The notes under the pieces were generated by a model that was given only the letters and a program-made list of their open reading frames with translations, searched no databases and had not been told where the DNA came from. Both the position numbers and the translations under genes were made by a program. 64,000 nt of DNA from Penium margaritaceum (lineage: Eukaryota > Streptophyta > Zygnematophyceae > Desmidiales > Peniaceae), in the NCBI GenBank assembly GCA_023375785.1, contig SZWC01000543.1, positions 159,651-223,650 of the forward strand. Direction: 5' to 3'. Below, in pieces: positions 22,536 to 32,891 of this stretch. Positions within the stretch are counted from its first letter, which is position 1. Each line of letters opens with the position of its first letter.

Positions 22536-23263
22536 TCACTCCCAATGGCCTGGCTTCTTGCAGTATTGGCACTTGCCCTTCCTTTTCGCTCCACATATGC
22601 TACCTTTGGTTGATGCAATACCACTCCTGTGACTCATGTTAGTGAAGAGGGCTACATCCAGTTTGCTTCCTCCTTCTTCCTCCTTGTAGTGCTCCTCCTC
22701 GTACAACAGGCTCTCCTCCACGTCGTTGAGTGAGAGCTTGTTACCACGCTGGTCCAAGGCAATAGTGAGAGGACTGTAGCTGATATGAAGGCCAGAGAGG
22801 ATGTTCAGTATGAGAAAATATTCTTTGACAAGGTCCTCAACCGCAGCAAGCCGGTCAGCCAAAGCTTTCACCATGTTGAGATTATCGATCATGGAGCCTG
22901 AATAGTCCATCTTCACGGTGTGAAAATGGAAACACAACTTCATGTTCATGAGGATGGAATTGGAAGCACAGGTGGGATGAATCTTGTTCCAACCTGTTCT
23001 CAAATGAGGATGTCACGGAAAAGGAGATGTTGCCGTTCAGCAATGTGAGGGTAGATGGTGGCGATGGTGCAGTCCCGCTTCTCACGGTGCGTACAGGCCT
23101 TGGCAGTGGAGAGGGAGGTTTCAACAGAGTCAACCTCACTCACATCGCTCTAGAGTCCCTTCTCCACCAAAAAACCCTTCATGTTGTTGCTCCAGATTAA
23201 GAACTTCTTGCCTTCAAACATGACAATGTTGACGCCGGCCACCATAGAAGCAAATGTTGCCAT
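22536..23263 (-). pseudogene. Family B copia gag remains
   Basis: The ATG at 23261-23263 (minus) opens MATFASMVAGVNIV, followed within about 30 codons by a W-containing block. Further parts are FHTVKMDYSGSM, LILNILSGLHISY and a Glu-rich linker ending in a zinc-knuckle start (CQYCKKPGHW) near 22545-22580. The layout is that of UBN2-type copia Gag. It lies about 100 bp inside the 5' LTR. Confidence 0.8.
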
Positions 23264-23344
23264 GCTGAATACAACATTGGCCCACGAACAGCCTCTCTGA
23301 CACACCTGTCTGCAAGGGATTCCTAAAGAATAAGGCCAGGCCTT

Positions 23345-23363
23345 GTTCGAGCACTAATAGCAC
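23345..23363 (-). other. Primer-binding site relic of minus-strand family B
   Basis: Directly inside the LTR end the minus strand reads GTGCTATTAGTGCTCGAAC, a drifted form of TGGTATCAGAGC, complementary to initiator methionine tRNA. Confidence 0.6.
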
Positions 23364-23454
23364 TGATAAAAGCTTATGCAACCCTTAGAGAGGTGATCAG
23401 GCTCACCAAGAGCTGCTAGACAAGACCAATTGTAGGTGAGAGACAAGTTGCAGG
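23364..23454 (-). repeat. Family B 5' LTR, inner segment
   Basis: The reverse complement matches the last ~90 bp of the LTR at 37324-37976 (CCTGCAACT, CTCTTGGTGAGCCT). It is separated from the rest by the solo LTR at 23455-24443. Confidence 0.85.
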
Positions 23455-24443
23455 TGTTAAAGATTTGCCCCTTTGCATGCCCAAGTGCGGCGCCGGGAGG
23501 CGCCGACGAGCCGCCAGAGAGGGGAAATTCCTCGTAGACGGATCAGGCAACTTGAGGATTGCTCGGATCCTAAAATGGAGGATTGCCCCTGAAAGGTGAA
23601 GAGTCGCTGAATCTGGTGGAAGTTGTTCCACTGGAACCGAACAAGTAACGGGGGAGATATGCGCTTTTAAAGTTGGGGTGTGCGCGGCGGCTCTGGGAGT
23701 CGGCCGCGGTTCGACCGGAGGTGGATAATCCACCTGACCGAGTAACAAAAGTCTATCTGGAGATTCTGCTCCGGAAGGGCTGCCGAGGCGTCCGGCGAAT
23801 GATCCGCCGGATGCTAGTAGTGCAGTTTGTTACTGAGGGACTTAGCCAAATTTCTGGCTTGGCGTCCGGAACTCAGTAGTACATTTTGTTACTCGGGGAC
23901 TTGGTCAAAATTCTGACTGCTGGTCCGTGAACAGGTTTCGACCCACATCCATCCCCATCACCAAACTCGATGATTGACTCATCGAAACAGAATCCAAAGG
24001 TACAAGGGGCGCCGCCACTACGAGTAGGGACATCTGCGCCTCCTGAATGGCGTTTTGATGGGTCCTTGATGTGTGAAGGCGCCTCGGCGGGCAACGTGGT
24101 GCGCGCCGCCGAGTGAGCGGCTGGTTTGGGGTGCTGCGCTCCGAGTGACGTAGCGGGAGCTACGGTTATCCAAAGCGTGCACGGTTTGGTGCATTGGAGA
24201 GCTCGTGACTAGCCCTACAAATGTTCAAATCATGTCCATGTTAAAAAAAACTAATGCAAAATCGTGTTATCCCCTTCGCAAAAGTGACTGTGTCACATTT
24301 ATCTTCAACTCCGAGGAACATAGCGTGAGGCGATCAGAAAGCTCACGCTTAGACTAAGAACCCGCACAAATGATGCCGTGAACACCAAGCAGACCCTTTG
24401 GGCCACGTTGAAACTGCCTCCACCTGGGGGCCGTTTTCTCATA
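23455..24443 (+). mobile_element. Solo LTR of copia family A, nested in a family B LTR
   Basis: A 989-bp sequence starting TGTTAAAGATTTGCC is collinear with the family A LTRs at 27108 and 31940. It has no internal region on either side. It is flanked by a perfect 5-bp duplication GCAGG (23450-23454 and 24444-24448). The family B LTR resumes on both sides. A solo LTR forms when the two LTRs of an inserted element recombine. Confidence 0.88.
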
Positions 24444-24974
24444 GCAGGTTACAGAGACAAAATACGACAGCGTGTGAAGTTGTGTAGAGAGCACAAATAG
24501 CTGGTTTGACTCATGGATGAGAACGTAGAGTAGTACAGATTTCTAACTAGCCTAAGTATGCCCTATTTTGCGCATGGAGCTAGAAGAACCACCCTGTCAA
24601 AGTTCACCTCCTAGTACACTCTCTCTCAAACAAGAGAAGTACCATCCCTGCCATGTGCACAACCAATAATCTTGGTGGGGATCTTCCTTGAAGCCCCTTG
24701 AAAGTCACCCTGCCACCCTTCTACCTTGAAGGCCGCAAAAAGCCTCCTTGGCCAATATTTCTGGCCGCCATTGGTGCAGGTAGTACAGGAGCCATCACTT
24801 GAACCAGACCGAGTGCCACCAAACCTTCAACATCCACATCTCCCTCAAACAAACTCCGAGTTGAGTTTTATAAGTTTTCAGATAATCAGGAAGACATCCT
24901 CAATGCATTTTTCGTGCCTGATGATTTTTGTCAAGAAACCCCCTTTGGTCACTTTTGGCACACTACATCCATCG
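24444..24974 (-). repeat. Family B 5' LTR, outer segment
   Basis: The reverse complement matches the first ~540 bp of the family B LTR. Shared blocks include CTGTCAAAGTT, AAGGCCGC, GGCCAATA and the CCATC(G/A) end at 24969-24974. Together with 23364-23454 it totals about 620-640 bp, near the normal LTR length. Confidence 0.82.
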
Positions 24975-25465
24975 CAAACAATACAAACCTATGATTTGTG
25001 CTATCACAGCCATCTTTATCACACCCCACCCCGGCTCCCCTGCATGCATCATCCCGTGCCACCACTGCAAAATCTGTATGTGGACCACTTGCTTGTGATG
25101 AAACACTCGCACCTTCCTGAGTGCGGAGCACCAGGAGTGGACAAAGCTCCGTGATGGTGTGATCAAGAGGGTCCTGGTCCGTGTCTCCGACGGATGTCAC
25201 GGATCACATCTCTGTTGCCGTAGCCGCGACGTGGCCCCTTGAAGTAGCACCCGAGGTGAACCACTGTGCATGTGCATTCTGGAGCCCGTGCGTGATCTTG
25301 CTCCAGGCCAGGGGCTCTGGGCACGTTGTGTAATGATAGGTTCCTCCACAGTTGTAGCAGTAGACAGAACGTCGATTACCACTGGCCGCCGACTCCTGCT
25401 GTACCCGCTTGGCATATTTCTTCTTTCCCTACTGCCCATGTGCAACTGTCGCAACACTATGAGTG

Positions 25466-25473
25466 GGTGTGGT
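25466..25473. repeat. Target duplication of hAT MITE, left
   Basis: GGTGTGGT, identical to 25919-25926. Eight bases is the hAT superfamily length. Confidence 0.92.
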
Positions 25474-25918
25474 TAAGGGTGTACACGAGTCTAAACTCTC
25501 GAGTCTGATCCCAGACTCGGACTCGCGAGTCCGAGTCTAGGTCCAGACTCGGACTCACGATTCTGGGGTAAGACTCACGAGTCCACAGACTCGTGAGTCC
25601 GAGGCACCGAAACTCGCGAGTCCGGTGAACTCACGAGTCTCTGAAAGAAAAGACCACCAAAGAGCCATTTCTTCTCTCCTATTCACATTTGTTGTGCCTA
25701 ATGTTATCAAACATGCATGTTAATGCAAGAAATGGGTCCATTGCCTCATGTTTGTTGTGTTTTAGCCTTGTGACTGCATCATTTTACCCCCTCCATGCTT
25801 TCATGAGATCTCCTCTTGGACTCTCGAGTCCGAGTCGAGTCCGGGATCCCGGAATCGGACTCGCGAGTCTGGGTGTGGACTCGGACTCGCGAGTCTCAGT
25901 TTTTGGTGAACACCCTTA
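25474..25918. mobile_element. hAT-type MITE, 445 bp
   Basis: The terminal inverted repeats are TAAGGGTGTACAC at the left end and TAAGGGTGTTCAC (reverse complement of 25906-25918) at the right, 12 of 13 matching. It is flanked by a perfect 8-bp duplication. Both subterminal regions (25487-25645 and 25812-25895) are packed with ACTCGCGAGT and GACTCGTGAGTC palindromes and GAGTCCGAGTC repeats. The middle 165 bp is unique and AT-richer. hAT transposases bind such subterminal repeats through their BED finger, so the element is non-autonomous and mobilised in trans. The intact duplication suggests it is younger than its host relic. Confidence 0.92.
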
Positions 25919-25926
25919 GGTGTGGT
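25919..25926. repeat. Target duplication of hAT MITE, right
   Basis: GGTGTGGT, identical to 25466-25473. Confidence 0.92.
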
Positions 25927-27102
25927 GCGGGTAGAGAGTGAGGGAAAGGATGTGGTGGGGGTGGAGCTAGAAGTGGTGGATAGAGGTGTCGTAGATACCC
26001 TAGACACTTATGGGACTCGCGGGCTTGCCGGATGTGCACGAGCGGCCACTCTGGTGGATGTGGCCTCAAAGAAGTACCGCTCTGCCCAAGGAATTAGCTC
26101 AAGGGATTGTGACATCTTGGAGAGGACATCAGGGTCAAACAGGACAAAGTTCTTGGCATACTTGAAGATAACACCAATCACGATGGTGTCTAGAGCCCAT
26201 AAGTGCGTCCGAGCGCCTGTCCCAAGGCGTGTGTGAATCCGCATCGCCCATCTCTAGTAGTTGGCTGCAAGCTCAGACGGTCCTTGGTGAAGGGAGCAGA
26301 TTGACAAAAGTCTCCCCGCCCTTGTTGCATGTTTGTGCAGTAAAGGGAGTCAGCGGCAGTTTCTAGCCACGGCGTAGGTTGGCTCCAAAACCTGTCCAAG
26401 AAGTCCCAAGGAAGGGGCGAAAGTCCGTGACAGTCTCCTGAGACACAATGTAGAGAAGGGTACACAATGCGCACATAGTTGTCTTGACCAGTTGTGGGTC
26501 AGTAATCTGATGATGGCTGATGTAGTAGGGCACAGACCCATCGAGCCGGCCAAGATCTGGAAGAAGACTTCCTAGCATTCAAACACCGCCTCAATATGAA
26601 AGCAAGGTAGCAGCTTCTTGAAGTCCTTCGGGCAGCGCTCCGTGGGAAGGTTGGCCTCTGGCTTAGGATCTGGTGCACGTGGTTCAGGAAGGCCACCATC
26701 ATTGGAGATGCCACCAAAGTAGAACGCCACACTACGACTCTCGGATTGGTGCTAGCGTATTGATCTGCCTCAAGGGAACTGAAGGTAGAACTACTGTAGG
26801 CGTGTCTCCAAGGTATGAATCTCCTCCTCTACACCCTCCTTCTATACCTCCAGCTAATTTGAGTCCACAATGCACTGCTGGTCACCAGATGAATTTGTGG
26901 GGGGCTGCTCAGGTCGCTAATCCATAGGAAGCTGCCACACCACTGATCACACCAAGAGTGAAAGAGTCAAATAAATCTCTCTCCTTGTTTTGGCCTCGGT
27001 CTGCCGCAAGTGACACAGCTCATCAACCGTCTCAGCAAAGTAAGAGACCTCCAAAATGAGTGCACTCATTGTCCCCGTGGAGGCTGTAGAGTCGGAAGGG
27101 TC

Positions 27103-27107
27103 CATTG
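27103..27107. repeat. Target duplication of family A element, left
   Basis: CATTG, identical to 32887-32891. On the minus strand it reads CAATG and includes the probable start codon of the older relic. Confidence 0.85.
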
Positions 27108-28051
27108 TGTTGAAAACTTGCCCCTCCCCATGCCCAAGTGTGGCGCCCAGAGGCGCCGACGAGCCGCCAGAAAGTGGACAACGTTGCACCGACAAATCTG
27201 GAGACCCCAGAATTTCTTGGATCCTAAAATGGATGATTGCCACTTAACTTTGACAAGTTGCTGAATCTGATGGATGTTTTTTCACCAGAATCAGACAAGT
27301 ACGGAGGGAGATGTGGCCTTCCAAAGTTAAGGTGTGCACAGCAGCTCTGGGAGCCGGCTGCGACTCGAAATCTGGTGGATAATCAACCAGACTGAGAAAC
27401 ACAAGTACCATCTAGAGATTTTGCTCCAGAAAGTCTGCCAAAGCATCTGGTGGATAATCCACCAGATCCTGTACTGCAGTTTGTTACTGAGGAACTTAGC
27501 CAAAATCCTGACTCGGCATCCGAAACTCAGGAATACGTTTTGTTACTTGGGGACTCAGTCAAAAGTTTGACTACAAGTCCTCGAACCTCATCATACCCCA
27601 TCACCAAACTCGACCCAAAAGTGGAGAAGGAGCGTGGAAAAAGTGCAGGGGACTCCTACACCACGTGCAATGGGATATGCGCATTGAGAAAGGCGCTTTG
27701 CACATGAAGGAAGGTGCCACGGCAAGTGGTGGCGTCAAGCTTCTATGGTGGGTGAGACATGTGCTTCCGCAAGCGTAACTTGGGCTACGCTTGGCCAAAT
27801 CGTGCGCAGTTTGGTGCATTGGAAAGCTCATGACTAGCCATATAACTATTTTGATCATGTCCATGCTCAACAGCTGATGTAGAATAACGTTATCCCCTTT
27901 GCGAAAGTGACTGTATCTTAATTCCTTCTCACATAGCGTGAAGCGACCAGAAAGCTCACGCTCACTCTCAAATTCACCCAAAATAGAAGACATGAACCAC
28001 CAAGAGATGATGAGACAAACGTTGGGACCGCATCCTGTGGATCCCATGACA
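27108..28051 (+). repeat. Family A 5' LTR
   Basis: It is 944 bp, from TGTTGAAAACTTG to ATCCCATGACA. The end is set by aligning with the 3' LTR end (ATTCCACGGCA) and by the duplication that follows there. I see no canonical primer-binding site after it; the next bases are AAGGGATATGCGCCC. Confidence 0.88.
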
Positions 28052-28915
28052 AAGGGATATGCGCCCATGGGTTTAATCGTCTCGAACGTTCATGCCTTCC
28101 GCAGCGCACGGAGTCGTCATCTTGGACATCGCTGTGAAGTTCAAAGAATCTGTTGGAGTAGAAGATACGGCAATGGCGCAGAAGGAGATGTAGCCCATCC
28201 AGAAGTATGCGGATGGCCCAATCTTTGGGCTGTGGAGGTGGTACTTTCAATTGCACATCTCAAATAAAGGATCACTAGAGGTCATGTTGGGAAAGGAGGT
28301 GCTCGCAGAGGTGACTGCTATGATCGCAGAGAAGCAGGCCTTTGAAAAGAAGAACATAGAGGTACTCATGCTCCTGGTGTCCCGGACAGCCAAGTTGCAG
28401 TGGGGCTACCTCCAAGGCTGCAAGCTGGCAGCCAAATATTGGCAAAAACTCTTCGCCATCCACTAATCCAATTTGCTTGCAAACAAAACCTTTACAATGA
28501 AGCGGCTCCTTACTATGACAATCAAGGCGGGAGATGATGTCATCTCGGCCATGCAGCAGATCGAGTCGCTCGCCTTGCAATGCATTGACGTGGGGTGGAA
28601 GATCAATACGCAGCTTTAGGCGATGGCCCTCCTCATGGCCCTACCTGACAGTTGGGGTCCACTCATCACCTTCCTTTGAGGATGGGCAGAGGACAAGCTC
28701 GCCTATGGGGCGGTCATAGAGTACATCCGCAATGAGGCCTAGTGCCAGAGCTGCGGGGAGTCCTTGTCTTCCTCATCAGCCCTCGTTAGCAAAAGTTGTG
28801 GTAATGAAAGCGGGGTTAGAGGAAGTGGCGGAAAGGGCGGCGACAAGAAAGGCGCCAAGAAATGTGCGTACCGTAACTCCAACAAGGAGGGCCATTGGAC
28901 CTGTGAGTGCCTGAA
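28052..28915 (+). pseudogene. Family A copia gag remains
   Basis: Plus-strand Gag blocks are KYADGPIF-type N-terminal sequence near 28205, LEVMLGKEVLAEVT and LMLLVSRTAKLQWGYLQGCK. These are followed by the conserved M-x2-R-x3-M region and a DDVISAMQQIESLA block. A Gly/Lys-rich linker leads to a zinc-knuckle relic ending KEGHWTCEC at about 28870-28911. Fossil. Confidence 0.8.
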
Positions 28916-31810
28916 GGAGGCATTCAGCGCCCGGAACCGTGCAGAAGATGGCCAAGCGCGACACGGTCCCTACCCTGATCATCAGCGGTGTAGCAGACGC
29001 GGCAGCAGATGTAGTAGCACACAAACAGTGTGAGCCTTGGATTTTGGGCAAGGCACGGCGCAAGGCCTTCCACAAGAACGAGGCTCGTGTAAAGAACCTG
29101 CTGGAGGTCGTGCACAGTGACGTGTGTGGACCATTCAAAATGCCATCAAATAGCGGCCTGAGATACTTTGTCACCTTCATTCACAACTTTAGCACAAAGC
29201 TCTACGTGTACTTCATGAAGCGAAAAGGCAATGTCTTGAGCCGGCTGAAGGAGTTTGTTACAGCAGTGGAGAGGCAGACTAGCTAGAAGGTAAGAGCACT
29301 ACACAGCAACAACGGCGGAGAGTACGTGGGCTGCAACAGCTGGATGAAGTAGCAGGGCATCAAGTGGGAACTCACTACAACTTACTCGCCACAGTCCAAC
29401 GGAGTGGCAGACCGGGCAAACCAGACGCTGCTCAACACGGTGCAGACCATGCTTGTGGATGCGGGTTTACCGCAAGGGTTCTGGGTAGAGGCTGTTCGTA
29501 CAATGAGCTACACGATCAACCTCATCCCAACAGTGGTGCTGAAGGGTAAGGGCCGCTAGAAAATGCCGCAGGCGGTTTGGTGTGGGCGCAAGCCAAACGT
29601 GGTGCACCTGAAGGTGTTTGGATGCAAGACGCACTAGATAGTGGAGGCTACATACCAACGCGACAACAAATTGGAACCGCGGGGAAATCTGTGCTTGTTC
29701 CTTGGCTACGAGAACACGTAAAAGGCGTATCGTCTCTGGGACCCACGCACACAAGAGATCATCTGCAGCCGTGACGTCGAATTCGACAAGCAACAGAGCT
29801 TCAGCAGCAGCAGCAACGACATGAGCATCAGGAACACTCCAAAGCAGGAGGAGTGGTTCCACTTCCTTGACTACAAGGGGGGCCGGCGGATGCGGGGGTC
29901 AAAGACGCGATGTCAGATTATGACGGTGCAGCAGCTACAGCAGCTGACGCAAAGGACTTCGACAACAATGCAGCTGGGCTGGAGACCCGGCGCAACGATC
30001 CGTCAAAGGAGGTACCGTGGGTGTTGAAGCACGCACTCCCGACAAAGTTCGCGTCGGGCGTCGGAGAAAAAATCCTCCGGACGCGTAGTCCGTCTGGTTG
30101 ATGGTTCACCAGAGCGGGAGAGATCCTCAAAGAGCCATCCGGTTGATGAGCGGGCAGAGTTAGAAGGATCGTAGCAGAGCAACAAGACGCCACCAAAACT
30201 GCCGCGCCTTAGCGAGAGGCAGCAGAGAGCAGGGAAGCACTTTGACGCAGGCACGGTTTGATGGATCGGCATGACGCGGTGCATGCTGGTTGCATCAACG
30301 GAGCCAACGACCATGCATTAGGCTCTTGTGCGGCCCAAGGGGAAGCAACGGGACACCGCCATCAAGTCCGAGTTGGCGTCCATTGCTGAAAACGACGCGT
30401 GGCAGCTGGTTGACAGGTAGATATACACCAAGGTCATCAGCTCCAACTTGGTCTTCAGGACAAAGTTCACGAAAGAAGGTCTGGTTGACAAGTACAAGGC
30501 ACAGCTAGTGGTGAAGGGGTACGCACAGTGTAAGGGCAAGCACTACAATGAGACGTTTGCCCCCGATGCCAAGTTCACAAGCATCCGTTCGATCCTTGCA
30601 CTGGCAGCCGTGAAGTACATGGAACTCCACGAGATGGACGTAAAGACGGCCTTTCTCAATGGCATGATCGACAAAGAAATTTACATGGAGGTGCCGGAGG
30701 GGGTGGAGGCGCCGGAGGGCAAAATGTGCAAGCTGCGGAAGTCCTTGTACGGGCTAAAACAGTCGCCCAAATGCTGGTACCAACATATGGATAGCTTCAT
30801 GGCACAACTCAGCTTCAAGCGCTGTGAGGCAGATCACAGCGTGTACGTGCAGCGTGGCAAGAAACTCCATCAGATTGTTGCACTTTACATGGAAAATCTG
30901 ATCTTGTGCTCCTCATACCTGCCGAGCCTTCAGTAGCTGAAAGAGCTGCTGAGCAGCAGGTTCCAGTTGTCAGACATGGGTGAGCTGGAGTTCTACCTAA
31001 GGATGAGGATTACACGGAACCCGAGGGCGCGCACGCTTGAGCTGGGGCAGGCCAGATACGTGGCCAAGGTGGTAAATCCGTACGGCATGGAGGACTGCAA
31101 ACTAGTCTGCAATCATGTCTCCACGACCTATGAACTGATTGCGATAGTGGCGCTGCAAAGGAAAGAAGAGGGGGAGCATATGGTGGGGGTGTCCTACAAA
31201 TCGGTAGTGGGCAGCCTCATTTACGCCATAGTGGGGACTCAACCAGACCTGGCCTACGCTGTGGGCCAAGTAAGCAGGTATGTGGCCGACCCAGGGTCAC
31301 TACACTGTCAGGCGGTCAAGCGCATCCTCCAGTACCTGCAGGCAACATGACACGTGCACCTGAGGTTCAACGCCAAAGGGCAAGCGGACCCTTTGAGTCT
31401 GTTCTGCTACACAGATGCACACTACGCTGGGGATGTAGACAAGCGAACGTCCACATTCGGCTACATGTTTTTCCTTGGTGGTGCAGCAGTCTCGTGGTGC
31501 TGTCGGAAGCAGGACTGCATAGCCACCTCCACAGTGGAAGCAAAGTACATCGTGCTGTTTGAGACGGTCAAGGAGGCGGTATGGCTCCATAGTTTGCTGG
31601 GGGAGCTGGGCATGTAGCAGCATGGGTCTACGGTGGTGCATGAGGAAAACACCGGCTCAATCTCGCTAAGCAACAATCCGACGTATCACAAGAGGACGAA
31701 GCACATCGACGTGCATAATCACTACGAATGGGACATGGTTGAAAAGGGGCATGTGGTGATGTAGCACTATAGGACACACATCATGCTTGCGCATTGCTTG
31801 ACCTAAGCGC
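28916..31810 (+). pseudogene. Family A copia pol remains
   Basis: The end of GAG-pre-integrase (QCEPWILGKARRKAF) lies near 29025-29070. The integrase core (VVHSDVCGPF, FVTFIHNFSTK, then an NNGGEYVG block and a PQSNGV motif) spans about 29100-29440, with its C-terminal part to about 29790. Reverse transcriptase (YKAQLVVKGYAQ, YNETFAPDAKF, MDVKTAFLNGM, LYGLKQSPKCWY) spans about 30330-31340. RNase H (YTDAHYAGDVDKR, STVEAKYIV, HIDVHNHYEWD) spans about 31390-31800. Fossil. Confidence 0.86.
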
Positions 31811-31925
31811 AACCAATGGACCGGCACGCACTGAGCTTGGTCCAACTTGGGATGACTAGCTATGATGGGATGGAGAGCGCAGCGGACGATGAGTGAGATC
31901 AAGCAGGAGCAGCGGGCATGGCACA

Positions 31926-31939
31926 TGCAAGGGGGAAAA
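31926..31939 (+). other. Polypurine tract of family A element
   Basis: A GCAAGGGGGAAAA tract lies immediately before the 3' LTR start TGTTGAAG at 31940. Confidence 0.8.
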
Positions 31940-32886
31940 TGTTGAAGATTTGTCCTTCAGCATGCCCAAGTGCCGTGCCAGGAGGCGCCGACGAGCTGCC
32001 AAAGAGAGGAAATTCATCCTCGTTGGATCTGGAAAACTGAGAATTTCTCGGATCCTAAAATGAATGATTGTCCTTTAATTTTGAGAAGTTGCTGAATTTG
32101 GTAGAAGTTGTTTCTCCGGAATCAGACAAGTATGGAGGGAGATATGGCCTTCCAAAGTTGGGGTGTGCACGACGACTCTGGGAGTCGGCTGCGATTCGAA
32201 ATCCGGTGGATGATCGACTGGACTGGGTAACAAAAGCACCATTTGGAGATTTTTCTCCGGAAGGGTCTGCTGAGGCGTCCGGTTGATAATCCACCGGATC
32301 CTGTACTGTAGTTTGTTACTGAGCCAAAACCCTGGCTCGGCATCCGAAACTCAGTAGTACGTTTTGTTACTCAGCGACTTTGTCAAAATTCTTATTGCAG
32401 GTCCGTGGACAAGTTTCGAACCTTGTCACACCCCATCACCAAACTCGACCCAAAATTGGGGAATGAATGTGGAAAGAGTGCAGTGGACACCTACACCATG
32501 TGCAATGGGATCTGCGCCTTGGGAAAGGCGCTTTGCACACGAAGGAAGGTGCCACGGCGAGTGGCGGCGTCAGACTCATGTGGTGTGTGAAACCTGCGCT
32601 TTGACAAGCGTAACTTGGGCTATGCTTGGCCGAATTGCGCGCGGCTTGGTGCGTTTGAAAGCTCATGACCAGCCCTCTAAATGTTTTTTATCTTGTGCAT
32701 GCCCAAAAACTAATACAAAATCTTGTTATTCCCTTCGGAAAGTGACTTTCTCTAAATTCCTGCTCACATATCGTAAGGCGACTAGATAGCTCATGCTCAG
32801 TCTGAGATTTGCCCAAAATAGAAGACGTGAACCACCAAGAGACGATCAGACAAACGTTGGGACCACATCATGTGGATTCCACGGCA
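31940..32886 (+). repeat. Family A 3' LTR
   Basis: It is 947 bp and collinear over its whole length with the 5' LTR. It ends CACGGCA just before the CATTG duplication. Confidence 0.9.
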
Positions 32887-32891
32887 CATTG
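32887..32891. repeat. Target duplication of family A element, right
   Basis: CATTG, identical to 27103-27107. Confidence 0.85.

Larger units (their letters stand above)
18945..24974 (-). mobile_element. Copia family B element, minus strand (broken)
   Basis: Read on the minus strand it has a 5' LTR (24974 to 23364, split by another element), a primer-binding site, gag, protease, integrase, reverse transcriptase, RNase H and part of a 3' LTR (19242 to about 18945). Both LTR outer ends read CGATGG. It is heavily decayed, with well over fifteen breaks, and looks older than the plus-strand family B copies. Confidence 0.85.
24980..27107 (-). pseudogene. Unclassified gag-like relic, twice interrupted
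   Basis: On the minus strand a probable start at 27105 (MDPSDSTAST) leads into a helical, likely coiled-coil stretch (ETVDELCHLRQTEAKTRRE). Protein-like segments follow at 26500-26640 and 26010-26240. A Cys/His cluster, CYNCGGTYHYTTC, lies at 25321-25359. This is the layout of a retroelement Gag, but no pol, LTR or family can be assigned. A hAT MITE sits within it, and a family A element sits at its start. Broken, with many breaks. Confidence 0.45.
27108..32886 (+). mobile_element. Copia family A element with both LTRs (broken)
   Basis: A 5.78-kb element has two full LTRs, gag, zinc knuckle, GAG-pre-integrase remnant, integrase, reverse transcriptase, RNase H and a polypurine tract. It is flanked by CATTG on both sides. 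It is structurally whole but its coding region is broken, with roughly ten or more breaks. LTRs differ at about one site in six in a 210-bp sample, so it is old. It has the same family of LTR as the pieces at 4457 and 23455. Confidence 0.92.
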
